Below, piece by piece: positions 51,061-60,479 of a DNA stretch of 64,000 bases. Numbering within the stretch: the stretch's first letter is position 1; each line of letters starts with the position of its first letter. The translations under genes were made by a program, and so were the position numbers. A model generated the notes under the pieces. The model ran no database searches and was not told the DNA's origin. It worked only from the letters and a program-made list of their open reading frames with translations. Origin of the DNA: Pelosinus fermentans (GTDB lineage Bacteria; Bacillota; Negativicutes; DSM-13327). The stretch spans positions 1 to 64,000 of the forward strand of contig DJJR01000004.1 of assembly GCA_002434245.1 (NCBI GenBank), in the 5' to 3' direction.

Positions 51061-52737
51061 TTAAATTTCCATACCTGCTGCTGCTAAAATTTCTGGCTGA
51101 GGTATTATAGTATCTTTGTGAAGTATATCGACTGTTTTTATTAAAGCGTTTTCGATAGCTTCCTCAAGAGATTCAATTGCGATAACTTGAACAGGTAGCC
51201 CCTGATAGGACTCTTGCCAATTGTCTTTTGGTATCAAAACCCGGCACGCTCCAGCTTGCTCCGCTGCATAGATCTTGGCGCTTACCCCACCCACGGGACG
51301 AATTAAACCACGAATGGAAAGCTCTCCTGTCATAGCTACTTTATTATCAACGGGAATTCCTTTAATGGCAGAATAGATTGCTACTGCCATTGTCACTCCT
51401 GCTGAAGGACCATCCACAGGACCTCCACCTGGAAAATTCACATGGATATCATAGCTATGTATATCCATTTTATAACAATTGGAAAGTACAGTCATAACAT
51501 TTTCCAAAGAACATTTCGCCATGCTTTTACGGCGTATGGTACGACCCGGCACATCTAATTCTTCTTCATCAACCACGCCAGTTATGGTAAGTTTACCAGT
51601 TCCTGAAACGGCCGTTACTTCAATTTCGGTAATTGCCCCTATATCAGCCCCGTGTACTGCCAATCCATTGACAAAGCCCACTTGAGGAGCATCAGGGACT
51701 TTCTTTTCCGGTCGTCTGCTATAGTGTCCAAAATTTATGACCCATTCTACATCTTTACAAGTGATGGACTGCCTAGACTCATTAATTGCAACGCTTGCAG
51801 CAATTTGCACAATATTAACACCATCACGACCATTGGTAGAGTATTGTTTAATCACTTCAACGGCTTTGTCCTCAATCGGAAAATTAAGTTTTTTAGCAGC
51901 ATTATACACAATCCTGCTCACTTCATCGGCTACTATGGGGCGGAAAAAGATTTCCACACACCGTGAACGGATAGCAGGAGGAATATCCTGAGGCATACGA
52001 GTCGTTGCCCCCACTAAACGAAAATCAGCTGGCAAACCATTCTGGAAAATATCATGGATGTGACTTGGAATATTAGTATCCTCACTATTGTAATAGGAGC
52101 TTTCTAAAAACACTTTCCGATCCTCTAATACTTTTAGCAGCTTGTTCATTTGGATATGATGCAGTTCACCAATTTCATCAATAAATAACAATCCACCATG
52201 AGCTTTTGTTACCGCTCCAGCTTTTGGCTGAGGAATACCAGCTACCCCTAAAGGACCTGCTCCTTGGTAAATGGGGTCATGCACTGTACCAATTAAAGGA
52301 TCTGCAATTCCTCGTTCATCAAAACGAGCAGTTGTCGCATCCATTTCAATAAACTTCGCATTCGATGAGAAAGGCGATAAACTATTGCGCTTAGCCTCTT
52401 CTAGTATCAGTCTTGCTGCTGCTGTCTTACCAACCCCTGGCGGTCCATACACTAACACATGCTGAGGATTAGGTCCGCATAAAGCTGCTCTTAATGCTTT
52501 TAAACCATCTTCTTGCCCAACAATTTCAGCAAAAGTCGTGGGTCGAGTTTTTTCTGATAAAGGTTCCGTTAATGAGATTGATCTCAGTTTCTGCAATTTG
52601 TCAATTTCTTTTTTTGATTCTCGTTCAACTGCTACCCGGTTTCCTTGTTGTGATCGCAGTAAATTCCAAAAATACAATCCGATAACAACTGCAAAAAAGA
52701 ATTGTATTACTGTAACAATATTTATCGCATAATCCAC
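51061..52737 (-). CDS. lonB: ATP-dependent protease LonB
   Basis: A 558-residue membrane-anchored Lon of the Bacillus LonB type. One N-terminal helix (IVTVIQFFFAVVIGLYFWNL) precedes the AAA+ module with Walker [17 protein letters not shown] at about 99 and Walker B LLFIDEIGELHHIQ. The Lon protease domain has GGGPVDGPSAGVTMAVAIYS with the catalytic Ser near 450. The long N-terminal domain of LonA is absent. In spore formers LonB works in the forespore; here its place between clpX and lon is the usual one. The GTG start follows a GGAGGAGG site. Confidence 0.93.
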   Translation of the reverse strand: MDYAINIVTVIQFFFAVVIGLYFWNLLRSQQGNRVAVERESKKEIDKLQKLRSISLTEPLSEKTRPTTFAEIVGQEDGLKALRAALCGPNPQHVLVYGPPGVGKTAAARLILEEAKRNSLSPFSSNAKFIEMDATTARFDERGIADPLIGTVHDPIYQGAGPLGVAGIPQPKAGAVTKAHGGLLFIDEIGELHHIQMNKLLKVLEDRKVFLESSYYNSEDTNIPSHIHDIFQNGLPADFRLVGATTRMPQDIPPAIRSRCVEIFFRPIVADEVSRIVYNAAKKLNFPIEDKAVEVIKQYSTNGRDGVNIVQIAASVAINESRQSITCKDVEWVINFGHYSRRPEKKVPDAPQVGFVNGLAVHGADIGAITEIEVTAVSGTGKLTITGVVDEEELDVPGRTIRRKSMAKCSLENVMTVLSNCYKMDIHSYDIHVNFPGGGPVDGPSAGVTMAVAIYSAIKGIPVDNKVAMTGELSIRGLIRPVGGVSAKIYAAEQAGACRVLIPKDNWQESYQGLPVQVIAIESLEEAIENALIKTVDILHKDTIIPQPEILAAAGMEI

Positions 52738-52820
52738 TGATCCAAAACCTCCTCCCCAACAATTCTGATTCTGATTTTAGTATAGGCAAACAACTTGATT
52801 TTATCCTGTAAAAAACAGTA

Positions 52821-52851
52821 AATAAAAAAGGAGAGACAATGTCTCTCCTTT
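52821..52851 (-). terminator. Terminator after clpX
   Basis: A perfect 11-bp stem AAAGGAGAGAC / GTCTCTCCTTT with a three-base loop is followed by T on the minus strand (six in a row including the stem end). Confidence 0.92.
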
Positions 52852-52866
52852 TTCTATTAATCGTCT

Positions 52867-54129
52867 TTATGCCGACTCTTCTTTTTTCTTCGCTTTGCGA
52901 TCAACTGTAACTAATATAGGCTCTTCTTTGCTTAAGACCACTTCTTTTGTTACAGTACATTTTGCTACATCTGCACGCGATGGTACTTCGTACATCACAT
53001 TGCACATAATGCCTTCAATAATAGCTCTAAGCCCCCGTGCTCCTGTATTGCGCTTCAATGCTTCTTTAGCGATAGCATCTAATGCATCTTCTTTAAATTC
53101 AAGCTGCACATTATCAATCTCTAAGAATTTTTGATATTGCTTTACTAGCGCATTTTTAGGCTCTAACAGTATGCGTACCAAAGCTTGTTCATCTAGAGCG
53201 TCTAACGTTACCACTACTGGCAAACGACCAACAAACTCTGGAATAAGACCAAACTTTAAAAGATCTTCCGGCAGAATTTGCTGCAGCAAATCACCAATGT
53301 TCTTTTTACCTTTACTTCTTATTTCAGCACCAAAGCCCATGTTCTTCTTGCCTGTACGAGCGCTGATCAATTTATCAATACCATCAAACGCGCCACCGCA
53401 AATAAACAGGATATTGGTTGTATCAATTTGAATGAACTCCTGATGAGGATGCTTGCGTCCTCCCTGAGGAGGTACACTCGCTACAGTACCTTCCAGAATT
53501 TTTAGAAGTGCCTGCTGCACACCTTCCCCAGATACATCGCGAGTAATTGACGGATTCTCCGATTTACGGGCAATCTTGTCAATTTCATCAATGTAGACAA
53601 TGCCTTTTTCTGCCTTTTCCACATCATAATCAGCCGCTTGGATGAGTTTGAGTAAGATATTTTCCACATCTTCTCCAACATATCCAGCCTCTGTAAGCGA
53701 TGTTGCATCGGCAATAGCAAAAGGTACATTTAGCAGTTTGGCTAATGTCTGAGCCAGCAGTGTTTTACCACTACCAGTTGGTCCAAGCATTACAATGTTG
53801 GACTTTTGCAATTCCACATCGTCCATTTTACTGCCAAAATTAACGCGCTTATAATGGTTATACACCGCTACAGCTAATGTTTTTTTAGCAGCATCCTGAC
53901 CAATTACATATTGATCAAGAATATCTTTTATTTCTTTAGGCTTTGGAACATCACGAAGCTCAATATCAATCTCTCCGCTTAGTTCTTCCTCAATAATCTC
54001 ATTACACAGCTCAATACATTCATCACAAATGTATACACCAGGACCAGCTACCAGTTTTTTAACTTGTTCCTGCAACTTACCGCAAAAAGAACATTTGAGT
54101 TGACCTTTGTCATCCCCAAATTTTAACAT
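52867..54129 (-). CDS. clpX: ClpX, ATP-binding subunit of ClpXP
   Basis: A 420-residue AAA+ unfoldase. The N-terminal zinc finger has CSFCGK and CDECIELC. Walker A is [16 protein letters not shown] at about 116, Walker B is [16 protein letters not shown], and the ClpP-contact loop has FGAEIRS nearby. It recognises and unfolds substrates for ClpP. It lies 14 bases after clpP. Confidence 0.97.
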   Translation of the reverse strand: MLKFGDDKGQLKCSFCGKLQEQVKKLVAGPGVYICDECIELCNEIIEEELSGEIDIELRDVPKPKEIKDILDQYVIGQDAAKKTLAVAVYNHYKRVNFGSKMDDVELQKSNIVMLGPTGSGKTLLAQTLAKLLNVPFAIADATSLTEAGYVGEDVENILLKLIQAADYDVEKAEKGIVYIDEIDKIARKSENPSITRDVSGEGVQQALLKILEGTVASVPPQGGRKHPHQEFIQIDTTNILFICGGAFDGIDKLISARTGKKNMGFGAEIRSKGKKNIGDLLQQILPEDLLKFGLIPEFVGRLPVVVTLDALDEQALVRILLEPKNALVKQYQKFLEIDNVQLEFKEDALDAIAKEALKRNTGARGLRAIIEGIMCNVMYEVPSRADVAKCTVTKEVVLSKEEPILVTVDRKAKKKEESA

Positions 54130-54143
54130 ACTATATCACCTCT

Positions 54144-54749
54144 TTATTTGGGACTTTCATGACGTTTTTCTCCACGGACAACTACAGCATCAATCAGACC
54201 ATATTCCTTAGCCTGCTCTGCAGACATAAAGAAATCACGTTCTGTATCATGCTCAATTTTATCTTTTGTCTGTCCAGTGTGTTGAATAAGAATCCCGTTA
54301 AGAAGTTCCCTAAGTCGCAATATTTCTCTAGCATGAATTTCGATATCGGTAGCCTGCCCTTGGGTTCCACCCAAAGGTTGATGAATCATGATACGGGCAT
54401 ACGGAAGTGCATAACGCTTTCCTTTTGCACCTGCAGTAAGCAAAAGAGCTCCCATACTTGCCGCTGAACCAAGGCAAATGGTAGAAACATCTGGCTTAAT
54501 ATACTGCATGGTATCATAGATAGCCAATCCAGCTGTCACTACGCCACCTGGACTGTTAATGTACACATGGATGTCCTTCTCAGGATCTTCCGATTCCAAA
54601 AACAGTAATTGGGCAATGACAAGATTTGCCACATTATCATCAATGGGACCACCAATAAATATAATTCGATCTTTTAGAAGTCTGGAAAAAATATCATAGG
54701 ATCGTTCCCCGCGACTTGATTGCTCTACTACTATTGGTACAAAATTCAT
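54144..54749 (-). CDS. clpP: ClpP, proteolytic subunit
   Basis: A 201-residue serine protease. The catalytic Ser is in [14 protein letters not shown] at about 100, His in [11 protein letters not shown] at about 125 and Asp in [18 protein letters not shown]. It forms the two-ring barrel used by ClpX. It is preceded by tig and followed by clpX, the standard order. Confidence 0.97.
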   Translation of the reverse strand: MNFVPIVVEQSSRGERSYDIFSRLLKDRIIFIGGPIDDNVANLVIAQLLFLESEDPEKDIHVYINSPGGVVTAGLAIYDTMQYIKPDVSTICLGSAASMGALLLTAGAKGKRYALPYARIMIHQPLGGTQGQATDIEIHAREILRLRELLNGILIQHTGQTKDKIEHDTERDFFMSAEQAKEYGLIDAVVVRGEKRHESPK

Positions 54750-54780
54750 AGCATAACACCTCTATTGATTTATTATTCTA

Positions 54781-56070
54781 TTACTCTTTTTCTACACTGT
54801 CAATAATCAGTTGAGCTGCTTTTTTACGTAATATGGAATCAAATACAGTAGACATTTTTCCTTGTCCGTTGATAATCGCTTTTACATCTTCGATTTCTGC
54901 ACCGTATCCTTTAGCAATCGTAGCAATTTCAGCATCAACTTCTTCATGACTTACTTCTAATGCTTCAGCTTTTACAATAGCTTCCAGCAGTAAATCAGTT
55001 TTAACATTCGCTACAGCTGATTCATGATAATTTTGACGTAATGCTGTTAAATCTGTGTTCATGTACTTCATATAATCATCCAGCTTCATTCCGCGACTTT
55101 CTAAGTTGGCACCTAAATCTTCGATCATTTTTGAAATACGGTCTTCCACCATAACATCTGGAATTTCCACTGTGGCATTTTCCACAGCTTGCTTAATAGC
55201 TTCATTACGGAAATCACGATCTGCTTTTTCATTAGCAGCCTTTTCTAATTTATTCTTAATGTCAGCCTTTAATTCCTCTACTGTATTAAAATCGCTTACA
55301 TCTTTAACAAATTCATCATCCAATGCTGGCAGTTCTTTGCGTTTTACATCGTGAACTTTTACTTTAAATACAGCTTCTTTGCCTGCTAAATCAGCAGCAT
55401 GATACTCCGCAGGGAAGGTTACATTTACATCAATTTCAGAACCGGCTTTTGCACCAATTACTTGTTCTTCAAAACCAGGAATGAAAGTGTTCGAACCAAT
55501 TTGCAACGGATAAGCTTTGCCGTCTCCGCCAGGGAAAGCTACGCCATCTACAAATCCTTCAAAATCAATAATAGCAAAATCACCGTCTTCAATCACTGCA
55601 TCTTCTGCTACTACCATTTTGGCATGACTATTGCGCATGGTTTCCACTTCTGCGTTGATTCTTTCTTCTGTAACTTCTTCTACTGCTGCAGCAATCTTCA
55701 ATCCTTTATATTGTCCCAAAGTAATTTCTGGTTTTGCCACTACAGTAGCTTTAAAAAGTAAATCTTTATCTTCTGCTAAAGTAACGACATCAATATGAGG
55801 GCGGCTTACTGGTTCAATTTTATTATCTTCAAGAGCTTGAGCATACGCAGGGCTAGCCATGATTTCAAAAGCTTCATCTAATAGAGCTTCTTTACCAATA
55901 TGCATTTCTAAAATGCGACGAGGTGTTTTTCCTTTACGGAACCCCGGAATATTTACTTTATTAGATAATTTACGATATGCCTTTTCAACTGCTTTTGCTA
56001 CTTCCACTTGAGGTACTTCAATTTCAAAAACCACTTTATGATTGTCTATTTTTTCCATTGTTGCTTTCAT
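54781..56070 (-). CDS. tig: Trigger factor
   Basis: A 429-residue ribosome-associated chaperone and peptidyl-prolyl isomerase. The ribosome-docking loop GFRKGKTPR is at 43-51. The FKBP-type domain lies at about 160-245 (EDGDFAIIDFEGFVDGVAFP), and the C-terminal arms are helical. The ATG chosen gives the usual length. GGAGG lies about 12 bases upstream, a rather long spacing. An ATG 26 codons earlier is rejected because it has no site. Confidence 0.96.
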   Translation of the reverse strand: MKATMEKIDNHKVVFEIEVPQVEVAKAVEKAYRKLSNKVNIPGFRKGKTPRRILEMHIGKEALLDEAFEIMASPAYAQALEDNKIEPVSRPHIDVVTLAEDKDLLFKATVVAKPEITLGQYKGLKIAAAVEEVTEERINAEVETMRNSHAKMVVAEDAVIEDGDFAIIDFEGFVDGVAFPGGDGKAYPLQIGSNTFIPGFEEQVIGAKAGSEIDVNVTFPAEYHAADLAGKEAVFKVKVHDVKRKELPALDDEFVKDVSDFNTVEELKADIKNKLEKAANEKADRDFRNEAIKQAVENATVEIPDVMVEDRISKMIEDLGANLESRGMKLDDYMKYMNTDLTALRQNYHESAVANVKTDLLLEAIVKAEALEVSHEEVDAEIATIAKGYGAEIEDVKAIINGQGKMSTVFDSILRKKAAQLIIDSVEKE

Positions 56071-56259
56071 TTCGTATTGTATCCTCCCTATGTAATTAGT
56101 TGGCGACATTATGTGTAACGCCAAAAATAGTATTACCATTTTTAACATGTTTTCTATGTTAGTTCAAATAAATTCCTTACTTTAGACATAAATCACTACA
56201 CTTTAGAATGTCATACCCCATATGATACCATAAGTAAATAACAAAAACAAGATATATGC

Positions 56260-56284
56260 AAAAAACCCAGCAATAACTGCCGAG
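56260..56284 (-). terminator. Terminator of tRNA-Gly
   Basis: A 7-bp stem CTCGGCA / TGCTGGG with two G-T pairs, then six T on the minus strand, 13 bases past the CCA end. Confidence 0.7.
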
Positions 56285-56297
56285 TTCAATATTTCTA

Positions 56298-56372
56298 TGG
56301 AGCGGAAGACGAGATTCGAACTCGCGACCCTCGCCTTGGCAAGGCGATGCTCTACCACTGAGCTACTTCCGC
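56298..56372 (-). tRNA. tRNA-Gly (anticodon GCC)
   Basis: The minus strand gives acceptor GCGGAAG / CTTCCGC, D-arm AGCTCAGTGGTAGAGC, anticodon loop TTGCCAA with GCC, T-arm TTCGAAT in a GCGAG/CTCGT stem, and an encoded CCA. All arms pair. Confidence 0.96.
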
Positions 56373-56525
56373 ATATTATATTTAACTGTCACCAACAACG
56401 TTGTTAATTATATATGTAATTTTATTTTTTGTCAACATCCGATTGTTTTTTGAAAGATGACACACACCAAGACACCTTTTTTTGCATATTATGTAATAAA
56501 TCCAACATAAAAGGAGGCTGATCTG

Positions 56526-57758
56526 TTGTATTATAACTTACAAAAACACTGCAAATTAGTGAAAGGTGCTGTTCGTGCTGCAATCTACGACTTTAAAACG
56601 GGAAAGGTTCATTCCATTAACCAAAGTGCAGCCGGGCTACTCAGCGCCTGTCAAAGCAACGCCTTGGAGGATCTTTGGGATATGTCGTCTACCGAGAGCA
56701 CACAATACATGAATTTCTTAAATAAGTTAGAACAAAAAGATTTAGGATTCTTTGACGAAACATCTTCTGCTTCTTTGCCAGAGCGCTCCTTGCCAGATTC
56801 CCCCGTTAAGCTTGAGTTTCTGTGGTTAGAACTAACAGCAGCCTGCAACAGCAAGTGTTTACACTGTTACTCCGAAAGTGGCCCTTCACGCAAGGAATTG
56901 GATCTCGTACCTCATCACCGCTGGCTCTCCCTAATAGAAGAAGCAAAAGCAGCAGGAGCTACTGATATTCAATTCATTGGCGGTGAACCATTACTATATC
57001 CTAAATGGCGCGACCTAGTCATCAAGGCCTATGAAATCGGTTATGAATATATCGAAATCTTTACAAACGCTACATTAGTTGATGATGACTGTATCGATTT
57101 CTTTAAACAATATAATGTAAACATCGCTACAACTATTTATGCTAATAACGCATCTGTCCATGACAGCGTAACCTTGCATCCTAATAGCTTTACGAAAACC
57201 ATGACTGCCATCAAGAAAATATTAGAAGCCAAGATTCCTTTACGCATTGCTTCTATTATTATGAAAGCCAACGAACACGAAGTACCCAATATTCTTAAGC
57301 TTTATGAAGAATTGGGCATGCCCGATGCGTATCCCGATGTGATTCGCCCCACCGGCAGAGGGGACGATCAGCATTTACTTCCAACTACTTATACCAAGCC
57401 GCCGATCAAACCGCCCTTTTACACCGATGAAGCTTCTTTTATAGCTTCTCAGACTTACTGCCAATGCCTGGCAGGAAAAATTGCGATTACTTCTACAGGT
57501 GATGTCATACCTTGCATCTTTGCAAGAAATCAAGTATGCGGTAATATTCTCACACATTCATTAGCTGATGTACTTACAGATCATCCACTACAACAATGCT
57601 GGCACACGACTAAAAATCAAATCCAAAAATGTAAGGATTGTGAATATCGCTATGCTTGCACGGATTGTCGTCCGTTAGCCCAAGGCAACGATTCTAATAA
57701 GTCATGGCTGGCCCCTCCTGCTGCCTGTTCCTATAATCCTTATACCGGTGAGTGGTAA
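56526..57758 (+). CDS. Radical SAM/SPASM peptide maturase
   Basis: A 410-residue enzyme. Residues about 1-75 resemble the PqqD-like leader-binding region seen at the front of RiPP maturases (LVKGAVRAAIYDFKTGKVHS). The radical SAM core has CNSKCLHC with Cys 107, 111 and 114 for the [4Fe-4S] cluster, and GGEPLLYP at about 154. A C-terminal SPASM domain from about 310 has CLAGKIAITSTGDVIPC and CKDCEYRYACTDC, which bind extra clusters. Such enzymes install thioether or carbon-carbon crosslinks in ribosomal peptides. The start is TTG with AAGGAGG eight bases upstream. The next gene, 45 bases downstream, encodes a Cys/Trp repeat peptide that is the obvious substrate. The exact chemistry cannot be read from sequence. 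Confidence 0.88.
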   Translation: MYYNLQKHCKLVKGAVRAAIYDFKTGKVHSINQSAAGLLSACQSNALEDLWDMSSTESTQYMNFLNKLEQKDLGFFDETSSASLPERSLPDSPVKLEFLWLELTAACNSKCLHCYSESGPSRKELDLVPHHRWLSLIEEAKAAGATDIQFIGGEPLLYPKWRDLVIKAYEIGYEYIEIFTNATLVDDDCIDFFKQYNVNIATTIYANNASVHDSVTLHPNSFTKTMTAIKKILEAKIPLRIASIIMKANEHEVPNILKLYEELGMPDAYPDVIRPTGRGDDQHLLPTTYTKPPIKPPFYTDEASFIASQTYCQCLAGKIAITSTGDVIPCIFARNQVCGNILTHSLADVLTDHPLQQCWHTTKNQIQKCKDCEYRYACTDCRPLAQGNDSNKSWLAPPAACSYNPYTGEW

Positions 57759-57803
57759 CCTCGATATAGCGAGTATCTTTAAACTAAAAAGGAGGATATA
57801 AGT

Positions 57804-58133
57804 ATGTATTATGATGATGATGATTATTATTATGATAATAACGAACAAAGACCTAAATGGGATCGACCAGAAATGACTGACTGGGATGATGACGATGATG
57901 ATGAACGAGTCGTTATTGTAGGGTGCGGTCCGTCATCTTCTTGCTGGCCTCGTCAGCAACAGTGCTGGCCCCGCCAACAGTGTTGGCCTCGTCAACAGCA
58001 ATGCTGGCCCCGTCAGCAGCAATGCTGGCCTCGTCAACAGCAATGCTGGCCCCGCCAACAACAATGCTCGCCTCATCAGCAATGCTGGCCTCGACCTTGC
58101 AATCCTAATTCCTGCTGGCCTCGCCGCGATTAA
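57804..58133 (+). CDS. Repeat-containing RiPP precursor candidate (CWPRQQQ repeats)
   Basis: A 109-residue protein. Residues 1-46 are a very acidic, Tyr/Asp-rich leader (MYYDDDDYYYDNNEQ, WDDDDDDERVVIVGCGPSSS). Residues 47-109 are repeats of CWPRQQQ or CWPRQQ: eight CWPR units, one decayed CSPH and one CNPN. With CGP in the leader, all eleven Cys stand in C-x-P. Its ribosome binding site AAGGAGG is strong. Placement directly after a radical SAM/SPASM maturase suggests a modified peptide, perhaps with Cys- or Trp-centred crosslinks in each unit. No protease or exporter gene is adjacent. An alternative is a Cys-rich spore-surface protein modified by that enzyme. Confidence 0.8.
   Translation: MYYDDDDYYYDNNEQRPKWDRPEMTDWDDDDDDERVVIVGCGPSSSCWPRQQQCWPRQQCWPRQQQCWPRQQQCWPRQQQCWPRQQQCSPHQQCWPRPCNPNSCWPRRD
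57942..58130 (+). repeat. In-frame 18/21-bp tandem repeats coding for CWPRQQ(Q)
   Basis: The unit TGCTGGCCTCGTCAACAGCAA recurs with changes mostly at third codon positions (CCT/CCC, CGT/CGC, CAG/CAA). The seventh unit has TGG to TCG and CGT to CAT changes. One or two units lack a CAA/CAG codon. Confidence 0.9.
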
Positions 58134-58184
58134 AACTTCTTATGCGAAGCTTCCCCTTACCCTTAAATATAAGTATATACACTC

Positions 58185-58212
58185 AAAGGCACCGGAGGTA
58201 TCTGGTGCCTTT
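58185..58212 (+). terminator. Terminator after the repeat peptide gene
   Basis: AAAGGCACC / GGTGCCTTT with a ten-base loop, then AAATTTAAAC on the plus strand. It marks the end of the two-gene unit. Confidence 0.75.
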
Positions 58213-58606
58213 AAATTTAAACATTTATAACTTTTCTACATGCCGTCCCCTATTTGCAGCATTATCGTCCAGAATTGTTGCAAATAGATCTAAATGGAAG
58301 AAAATAGTCTTAATCACAAGGATATTGATGATAGATATTTTTATTTGGTATAAATTATTGTTATTTATTGATAAACGGTTCAAAATCGCCCTTTCTTTTT
58401 ACCATAACTACTGTATAATTGATTCTATGCCAAATGGTCTATCATCCCTCAGCCAGCTACAATCAAGAATCTTATGGCATTATTATTTGCACTTATCCTT
58501 CGGACTTAGCCGCTTTAACTCCCATTTATAGAAGATGGGATTCTTAAAGCGGTTTAGTCATCGGATAAAACACATTTCACAATAAATATCGGAGGTAGAT
58601 TCAACT
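58213..58606 (+). promoter_or_regulatory. kimA leader: promoter and structured RNA
   Basis: A -10 box TATAAT stands at 58414-58419 with only a weak -35. The leader from about 58426 contains a long interrupted stem at 58493-58568. TTATCC pairs with GGATAA, GACT with AGTC, CCGCTTTAA with TTAAAGCGG, and CCCAT with ATGGG. Before the promoter, CTATTTGCA and TGCAAATAG (58250-58287) form an inverted repeat. No known riboswitch consensus was recognised. Bacillus kimA is under a c-di-AMP riboswitch, so a regulatory role is plausible. Confidence 0.5.
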
Positions 58607-60451
58607 ATGATGCGATTCGTTCGACGAATCCTTATTGGCAAACCATTACACAATCAAGAGATACATAATGAAAAACTCCCCAAATGGAAGGCTCTGTCCA
58701 TTTTTTCTTCTGATGCCTTATCCTCTGTAGCTTACGGGCCAGAACAAATTATGCTCATGCTAACTCTTCCTGGCATGTTAGCTTACGGCTATTTAGCACC
58801 CATTTCTCTGGCTATCCTGGCCCTCCTGGCAATCGTAACCATTTCATATGTACAAGTAGCTAAAGTTAATCCAGGAGGTGGAGGTTCGTATTCTGTTGCC
58901 ATTACCAATTTAGGAGAAATGCCAGCACTCACCGCAGCAGCCGCCTTATTTGCAGATTATACACTTACGGTCGCTGTAAGTGTATCAGCTGGAACGGCTG
59001 CCATTATCTCAGCTTTCCCCCATTTTGCTCAACACGAAGTTGCAATGGATTTAATCATTCTTTTCGGAGTCTTAATGCTAGTAAATTTACGCGGCATCCG
59101 CGAATCTTCTACCGCATTTGTATTTCCTACCTACGGTTTCATTCTTGGCATTATCGCATTAATTGGCACAGGAACATATCAAGCACTTACGAATCAAGCA
59201 CCCATTTTTCCTCCTGAATCACTAGTAAAGCAAATGGATTGGACGATTCTGGTTCTCGTACTTCGAGCCTTTGCAAATGGCTGCAGCTCCATGACAGGCC
59301 TTGAAGCAATTTCAAATGGAGTCCCGATGTTCCGTTCTCCAGGAGCACGCAATGCTACAATCACTACCTATTGGATGTCAGGAATCCTTGGCATTATGTT
59401 TATTGGCACTTCATTTTTAACTATGCATTTCCACATTCTACCTTTACATGATATAACAGCCTTATCCCAAATTGCCGAACTCACTTTTGGACGCGGCTGG
59501 GCATATTATTATATACAAATTACCACTATGTTAGTCCTCTACCTGGCTGCCAACACTTCTTTTAACGGATTGCCTCTTTTATTATCCATCCTTGCTAGAG
59601 ACGGCTATATGCCTCGTTATTTGGGAGTAAGAGGAGAACGATTAAATTTTTCTAATGGCATTGTACTACTAAGTATTGTTGCTGGCATTTTAATCCTAAT
59701 TTATCAAGGAAATACGGAACATTTGATCTCATTATATGCTATCGGTGTTTTTCTATCCTTTACGATTGCACAAATAGGCATGGTAGTTCATTGGAGAAAA
59801 GAAAGAACTCCCGGTTGGCGTCTACGTGCTACTGTGAATACCATCGGTGCTACTGTTACCGGAATCGTTGTTTTGATTATTGCAATTACTAAGTTTTTTT
59901 ATGGTGCATGGCTTGTACTAGTATTTATCCCTATTATGATTTGTATATTCAAAAAAATTCGCTCTCATTATAATGATATGGCTGAACAATTACACCTTCC
60001 CTTAGAAGACTTTAATCCAAATATTAAAGCCAATCTAAAAACAGGCAGAAATGTGGTAATCGTCCCTATCGCTACGCCAACCAGTGTCGTAGCTGAAACT
60101 CTTAAATATGCTAAAAGCATTAGCAATGATGTGGTAGCCTTACATATTGCCACAGACGAAGAAATAGGCAGAAAAGTCGAAGAAAAATGGCGTGGCTGGA
60201 ATCCCGGAATTGAACTGGTAACTGTATATTCTCCCTATCGTTTGGTGATCCAGCCTATACTAGACTACATTATCAATTTGGAACATCAAAAAAATCCCGA
60301 AGATTATATTACAATTCTAATTCCTGAATTTCAAACGAGGAAATGGTGGCATCGCCTACTGCATAACCAAACAGGCTGGATCCTTCGCACCTTATTGATT
60401 TTAAGAGAAAATGTTATTGTAACCACTATCCCATTTCATTTGCAAAAATAA
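58607..60451 (+). CDS. KimA-like high-affinity potassium transporter (APC superfamily)
   Basis: A 614-residue protein with about twelve membrane segments in the first 450 residues and a cytosolic C-terminal domain of about 150. Alignment from memory with Bacillus KimA is strong along the whole length. Examples are RRILIGKPLHNQE, LSIFSSDALSSVAYGPEQI, VNPGGGGSYSVAITNLGE, GCSSMTGLEAISNGVPMFRS and a C-terminal NVVIVPIATPTSVV. KimA imports K+ with protons and is inhibited by c-di-AMP binding to its C-terminal domain. An APC amino-acid permease is the alternative. It is monocistronic and preceded by a structured leader. GGAGG lies eleven bases before ATGATG. Confidence 0.85.
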   Translation: MMRFVRRILIGKPLHNQEIHNEKLPKWKALSIFSSDALSSVAYGPEQIMLMLTLPGMLAYGYLAPISLAILALLAIVTISYVQVAKVNPGGGGSYSVAITNLGEMPALTAAAALFADYTLTVAVSVSAGTAAIISAFPHFAQHEVAMDLIILFGVLMLVNLRGIRESSTAFVFPTYGFILGIIALIGTGTYQALTNQAPIFPPESLVKQMDWTILVLVLRAFANGCSSMTGLEAISNGVPMFRSPGARNATITTYWMSGILGIMFIGTSFLTMHFHILPLHDITALSQIAELTFGRGWAYYYIQITTMLVLYLAANTSFNGLPLLLSILARDGYMPRYLGVRGERLNFSNGIVLLSIVAGILILIYQGNTEHLISLYAIGVFLSFTIAQIGMVVHWRKERTPGWRLRATVNTIGATVTGIVVLIIAITKFFYGAWLVLVFIPIMICIFKKIRSHYNDMAEQLHLPLEDFNPNIKANLKTGRNVVIVPIATPTSVVAETLKYAKSISNDVVALHIATDEEIGRKVEEKWRGWNPGIELVTVYSPYRLVIQPILDYIINLEHQKNPEDYITILIPEFQTRKWWHRLLHNQTGWILRTLLILRENVIVTTIPFHLQK

Positions 60452-60479
60452 ATAAAAATTGTAAGAAATGCACGCTTCT

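Noticed and set aside
57942..58130. CRISPR-like tandem repeat array
   Set aside because: Units are only 18-21 bp without spacers, and all lie in frame inside a gene with a strong ribosome binding site.
58142..58531. 129-codon plus-strand frame after the repeat peptide
   Set aside because: It runs through a terminator, a promoter -10 box and the kimA leader, and has no ribosome binding site.
58493..58568. Simple terminator ahead of kimA
   Set aside because: No T-run follows the stem, and the structure is interrupted and longer than a normal terminator.
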